A stretch of DNA of 64,000 nucleotides from Opitutia bacterium (GTDB lineage Bacteria > Verrucomicrobiota > Verrucomicrobiia > Opitutales > UBA953): the NCBI GenBank assembly GCA_003569245.1, contig BGOM01000015.1, forward strand, positions 248,001-312,000, written 5' to 3'. A model generated the notes under the pieces. The model had not been told where the DNA came from. It saw only the letters and a list, made by a program, of their open reading frames with translations, and did not search any database. Of the stretch, positions 60,501 through 64,000 are shown one piece after another (position 1 is the first letter of the stretch; each line of letters opens with the position of its first letter). The position numbers were made by a program, and so were the translations under genes.

Positions 60501-62096
60501 TCACGGCAGGCGGGTGAGCCGGAGTTTCTCGCGGTCGATCCAAGCCTCGCCCGCCTCGGACCGTAGCTCGAGCACCAGCGACGGATCGCCGCCGGTCACG
60601 GTGAATTCGAAGGTCGCTTCCTGCCAGTCGCGGTCGCCGGAGAGCGCGGGCAGGTCTTTCCGGTCACTCTCGCCGCCCAGTCGCAGCCGGAAGCCGGTGC
60701 CGCCGGCGATCCCGCGGGTCCGCACCGTCGCGGTGAGCCGATAACGTCCCGGCGCCAGTGCCAGCGGCAGGCGGGCGTCGACCTGCCCGCCGGGCGCGGT
60801 CTTCCGGAGGCTCAGGCAGTCGCGGCCGTCGAGCTTGGTCTCGCGCGACTCCCCGCGGTCGGCGGCGAAATTCCAGAGGTAGGCGCCAAGGCCGACGGTG
60901 CCGCCCGGCGCGTCGAGCTTGGCCGCATCCTCGAATTGCGTCCGGACGATCTCCATCCGGCGGCGCACCTGCGCCACGCCCTCGCGTCCGCGCCGTTCGG
61001 CCCGGTTGGCCTCCGGGGCGTCGAGCGGGAGCAGCCGGGCCTTCAGGTTCGCGGTGATTTCCTCGGCGCGCTTGGACCAGTCGCGGCCCTTGATCGCCTG
61101 TTCATAGACGGCTCGGGCCTGCCGCCGGAAACGTTCGCGCAAAGCGGCGTCTTGTTTGTCGCCCCAGAGCGCCTGCGCGACCGCGGTCATGCTGGCACCG
61201 GGGTAGAGCGGCGCGACCACGGGGGACGCGAACACATAGGCGCGGGGCGAGCTCTGGCCCCAGGAGTCGACCCCGAAGACGTTGTCCATGCCGTGCAGGA
61301 TGAAGGTGAACTTCCCGGCGGCGGGGTCCTCGTACACGCGGTAGTTGTTCGCGCGGTAGGAGTAGCCGTCGCCGTGGACCAGGATGTTCTCGACCGCCAG
61401 GTGCCGCAGGTACGCGTCGATATCCAAGATGCGGCCCAGTCGGTCGCGTCGCTTGGCCGGGTCGCCTTCCCGGAGCGCCTGGGAGAACTCGGTGATGCGG
61501 GTCTGGTCCTTCGGGTCGCCCTTGTCCAGCTCGAGCCCCGGGTGGATGTCGGTATGCAGCCCCCCGTCGTACAGGTGACCGCGCGTGTCCGGGAAAAACG
61601 GCCGGAGGAAATCGGCATCGAAACCCTCCTTCAGCACATAGACCCCGAGCAACTTGCCGTTCATCGAGACGTAAGCATGGGTGCAGCGGGAGGCCGGTAC
61701 GCCGGCGGCCCGGGCGATCTCCCCGGCCAGCTGCTCATGGATCATCGTCCCGTCCTGCGCGCAGTTGTTCAGTTGGAACTTAGTGAGCCCGTGGAAAGCC
61801 TGATCCGTCGTTTTGGCGGTGCGGATCGAGAAGCCCGGTCGCGCGTCGTTGATCGGCCGGAAGCTGCCGTGGGTGCCCTTCAGTTTGATGGAGCAATGCT
61901 CGAGCGCTTTCCGGCCAGGCTCCTCCAAGGTGAATTCAACGTAGGTCCGGGCGTCTTTCGCGAGTTTCTGCAGGCCATCGGGCGAGATCGCCAACCCGAT
62001 GACCGGCACCTCCCCGGCGAACAGGGCGTCGCCCGGGGTCGCCGCGGGTGCGGTGACGGCGAGGAACAGACCGGCCATGAGCATCGGCGATCGCAT
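60501..62096 (-). CDS. CotH kinase-like secreted protein 2
   Basis: This 531-residue protein is similar to the neighbour at 58756 over nearly its whole length: DALFAGEVPVIGLAISPDGL, KLKGTHGSFRPINDARPGFS, FQLNNCAQDGTMIHEQLAGE, VHGDGYSYRANNYRVYEDPA and FTFILHGMDNVFGVD. Signal sequence MLMAGLFLAVTAPAATPGDA is present. The C-terminal beta-sandwich module is also shared. The two arose by duplication and have since diverged. The Met before RSPMLMAGLF is chosen; the 30-residue extension upstream lies in the gap toward the GH20 gene. Confidence 0.82.
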   Translation of the reverse strand: MRSPMLMAGLFLAVTAPAATPGDALFAGEVPVIGLAISPDGLQKLAKDARTYVEFTLEEPGRKALEHCSIKLKGTHGSFRPINDARPGFSIRTAKTTDQAFHGLTKFQLNNCAQDGTMIHEQLAGEIARAAGVPASRCTHAYVSMNGKLLGVYVLKEGFDADFLRPFFPDTRGHLYDGGLHTDIHPGLELDKGDPKDQTRITEFSQALREGDPAKRRDRLGRILDIDAYLRHLAVENILVHGDGYSYRANNYRVYEDPAAGKFTFILHGMDNVFGVDSWGQSSPRAYVFASPVVAPLYPGASMTAVAQALWGDKQDAALRERFRRQARAVYEQAIKGRDWSKRAEEITANLKARLLPLDAPEANRAERRGREGVAQVRRRMEIVRTQFEDAAKLDAPGGTVGLGAYLWNFAADRGESRETKLDGRDCLSLRKTAPGGQVDARLPLALAPGRYRLTATVRTRGIAGGTGFRLRLGGESDRKDLPALSGDRDWQEATFEFTVTGGDPSLVLELRSEAGEAWIDREKLRLTRLP

Positions 62097-62145
62097 GCGG
62101 TTAGCTTGGTTAACCCCGTCCGCCGGCCGATGTTCCCGCGCCGGA

Positions 62146-63870
62146 TCAACCGGTCGGCTCACCGAACAAAGCCGCGACGCTTTCATCGAGGCCGCCGGGT
62201 CGCGCCCGCCTGAGCCAAGCCGCCTGATACCGCTCGATCAAGGCGCCGCGCTCCCGGCGGGATAGGGTCTTTCCCTCGGCACGATGCAGGCCTGCGCGGG
62301 CGAGGTCGGCGCCTAAGGTCAATTCTTCCCTCACGTCATCGTTGCCGATCGCCGCAAGCAACGGTGCGGCCTCGTCGAGGTAAGTCCAGGAGTGACGGAG
62401 TTCCTCCTCCTCGACGCCTTCGGTGAACTTCCGGAGCGCCTCCGGCTTCGCGGTCAGGAAATCCCAGGTGAGGCTCTTGTTGCGATTGGCCTTGGCGATC
62501 TGTCCGTCGAGCCGGCCGAGGTGCGTGAGCGCCGCGGAGATCGCGGCGGCCTCGGTCGCCTCCAGCGCGCCCATGGCGGCATAACCCGCGCTCAGGTCGG
62601 CCGTCGGCTTCCCCGTCCAGGCTTGCGTCAACCCCGCGACCATCGCCGGCCAGTTCGTCGGCCAAGGCTGATGGTTGCCGTTGTCGCCCCAACTCGTCAG
62701 CAGGATCCCGCGGGCGCCGTGCGTCACCGCGGCCGTGAGCGCTTCGCGTTGGTTCGTCAGCGCGTTGTCGAGCCGGCCCGTGAAACTCTGCCAGGTGCTC
62801 GTGCCCGGGGCCACGAGGTAAGTGCGTCCCAACTCGCGCAGGCGTCCGCCTTGGGCGTCGAACGGGTGGCCGGCATCGTAGCCCCAGACCACCGGCACCG
62901 CGTCGGCCGGCGCGTCCTGCGCCAGCGCCAGGTCCTCGAGCAGGATGTCCCCCCAGAACTGCGGCGTGCGCTCGCGGGCCGTGGCCAGCGCGCACAGCTT
63001 GCGCAGGTGGTCGAGGTAGACGCGGTGTTTGCCGCGCGCGGCGACGGCCGCCTTGCTGAAGCCTTGGCCGAGCTCCCACGGCTCGTCGCCGCCGAGATTG
63101 ACCTGGCGGCTCCGGAAGCACGGCAGGTAGTCCGCCAGCAGAGCGTCGACGAAATCGAGCGAGGCCTGGTCGGGCCGGAGCGTCCCCGGGAACTCCTTGA
63201 ACTGCCCGGTCAGCGGGTGGATCCAGCCTTCGGGGCATTCGGCCAGCGCCCGGTAGCGCGGGTGGCGCAACCAACGCTCCATATGGCCGAACGTGTTCAG
63301 GTTGGGCACCAGCTCGATACCGACCGCCGCGCAGGCTTCATCCAGCGTCCGGATCTGCGCCGCCGTCAGCGGGGAGGCGTCCCGCCAGGCGTCCTCATGA
63401 CCGGGCCAGGCGAACGTGTGCTCGACGTAGAGCTGCAGCTGGTTCGCGCGGAGCGCGTGCAGGCCTGCGACGAGGCGCAGCAGCTCGCCCATCGTCGGCA
63501 CCTTGCCGCGCGAGACGTCGAGCATGAAGCCACGCACCGGTAGCGCCGGACCATCGGTCAGCGTGAGGCAGGGCAGGGAGGTGGGGTCCTCCGTCCAGAG
63601 CTGACCGAGCGCCTGCAGGGCGTAAAGCAGGCCGGTCGCGTCTCCGGCGGCGAGGTCGATGCCGACGGGGGTGATGACCAGCCGATGGCTTTCCGCGCCC
63701 AACCGAGGGTCGAGCCGCACGGACCAGCCGGCGGGGGCGCCGGAGTCGATCCATGTCCGAGCCTCCGCGAGGGTGCCCGGCAGACGTCGCGGGGTGCTGA
63801 GGGCTAACCGTCCTTCCCCGCGGGTGATCTCCCGGGGCGGGAACAGGAGTTCAGGCACGGGGGCGCTCAT
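62146..63870 (-). CDS. Glycoside hydrolase family 20 beta-N-acetylhexosaminidase-like
   Basis: This 574-residue protein has a GH20 barrel: LPVRGFMLDVSRGKVPTMGE, LHALRANQLQLYVEHTFAWP and GIELVPNLNTFGHMERWLRH. The catalytic Asp-Glu is in RQVNLGGDEPWELGQGFSK (GGDE). ILLTSWGDNGNHQPWPTNWP is another typical loop. It releases terminal N-acetylhexosamines. No clear signal peptide is visible, so it may be cytoplasmic. A minus-strand run GH20-CotH2-CotH1-VTC-DUF4956 follows with a 49-base gap to CotH2. Confidence 0.85.
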   Translation of the reverse strand: MSAPVPELLFPPREITRGEGRLALSTPRRLPGTLAEARTWIDSGAPAGWSVRLDPRLGAESHRLVITPVGIDLAAGDATGLLYALQALGQLWTEDPTSLPCLTLTDGPALPVRGFMLDVSRGKVPTMGELLRLVAGLHALRANQLQLYVEHTFAWPGHEDAWRDASPLTAAQIRTLDEACAAVGIELVPNLNTFGHMERWLRHPRYRALAECPEGWIHPLTGQFKEFPGTLRPDQASLDFVDALLADYLPCFRSRQVNLGGDEPWELGQGFSKAAVAARGKHRVYLDHLRKLCALATARERTPQFWGDILLEDLALAQDAPADAVPVVWGYDAGHPFDAQGGRLRELGRTYLVAPGTSTWQSFTGRLDNALTNQREALTAAVTHGARGILLTSWGDNGNHQPWPTNWPAMVAGLTQAWTGKPTADLSAGYAAMGALEATEAAAISAALTHLGRLDGQIAKANRNKSLTWDFLTAKPEALRKFTEGVEEEELRHSWTYLDEAAPLLAAIGNDDVREELTLGADLARAGLHRAEGKTLSRRERGALIERYQAAWLRRARPGGLDESVAALFGEPTG

Positions 63871-64000
63871 CTTCAGGAGGTGATAAGCCGCCGCTTCCGT
63901 GGGGCAAGCCGCTAGGAGGGGCGAAATATCGGTGTTCCCGCTTGGAACTTAAGGCCGAAACCTTACATCTACCCCTTCTCACCCCGCATACCTATGGTCC
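63871..64000. other. Upstream region of the GH20 gene and window end
   Basis: The first 25 bases contain AGGAGGTGAT on the plus strand but no plus-strand start follows within range. Later the sequence TTGGAA (63942-63947) and a candidate -10 about 17 bases downstream, with an ATG at 63994, could mark a divergent plus-strand gene that continues outside the window. Evidence is weak and nothing more is seen. Confidence 0.3.

Noticed and set aside
58099-60744. 881-codon plus-strand frame across VTC and CotH genes
   Set aside because: It lies antisense to clear genes and has no recognisable domain.
63871-63890. Perfect AGGAGGTGAT on the plus strand near the GH20 start
   Set aside because: No plus-strand start codon follows at a usable distance. 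On the gene strand it reads as an anti-Shine-Dalgarno-like sequence, most likely chance.

Overview
The window is GC-rich, densely coded bacterial chromosome. It most resembles Verrucomicrobiota of the Opitutia type, although no rRNA or other decisive marker is present. Three things point that way. Most leaders lack a Shine-Dalgarno sequence. A palindromic REP-like intergenic element is present. The gene sets are typical of the group: a complete MoxR-Bat operon, a three-subunit sdhCAB, a caa3-type oxidase operon, and CotH/VTC/DUF4956 genes. No phage, insertion sequence or CRISPR array was seen.

Layout. Positions 1-10182 form a cell-surface carbohydrate region. It holds the end of rmlA, a membrane acyltransferase and fdtA-fdtC-fdtB (a dTDP-3-acetamido-3,6-dideoxyhexose route). 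UDP-glucose dehydrogenase with UDP-xylose synthase (4835-4838 overlap) and four glycosyltransferases follow, including a GT10 fucosyltransferase. Positions 10189-33598 are mostly housekeeping genes: dnaE, tyrS, an M20 dipeptidase, accD, folC, an RluA-type synthase, comF, ogt, a PatB-like lyase, rsmE, thiH, gcvH, gcvT, a coiled-coil lipoprotein, tRNA-Thr(TGT) and folP. Two more glycosyltransferases are embedded among them. The one at 15142-16410 is bracketed by a 36-bp direct repeat of the tyrS 3' end, which suggests a one-gene insertion.

Positions 33846-42698 are an aerobic oxidase operon: ctaC with a fused cytochrome c domain, ctaD, ctaE, ctaF, then a DUF3142 lipoprotein and a 794-residue helical-repeat exported protein of unknown role, then ctaG. 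Positions 42703-51721 (minus strand) hold an LptF/LptG-type permease and the aerotolerance operon moxR-DUF58-DUF4381-batA-batB-batC-batD-batE. Upstream is pyrG, whose leader contains a terminator-like hairpin. Diverging from pyrG is sdhCAB. Positions 57226-63870 (minus) form a run with a GH20 hexosaminidase, two CotH-type secreted proteins, a VTC/TTM-domain protein and a DUF4956 membrane protein.

How the genes fit together. The first region makes and assembles unusual surface sugars. The middle carries replication, translation, fatty-acid, folate and one-carbon functions. The oxidase and succinate dehydrogenase operons supply two membrane-bound respiratory complexes. The envelope genes at the end (Bat, CotH/VTC) have roles only partly understood. 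The strongest leads are an octamer-periodic intergenic repeat, the tyrS-tail-flanked glycosyltransferase, the uncharacterised pair inside the oxidase operon, the pyrG leader terminator, and an AccD that has lost its zinc-ribbon cysteines.
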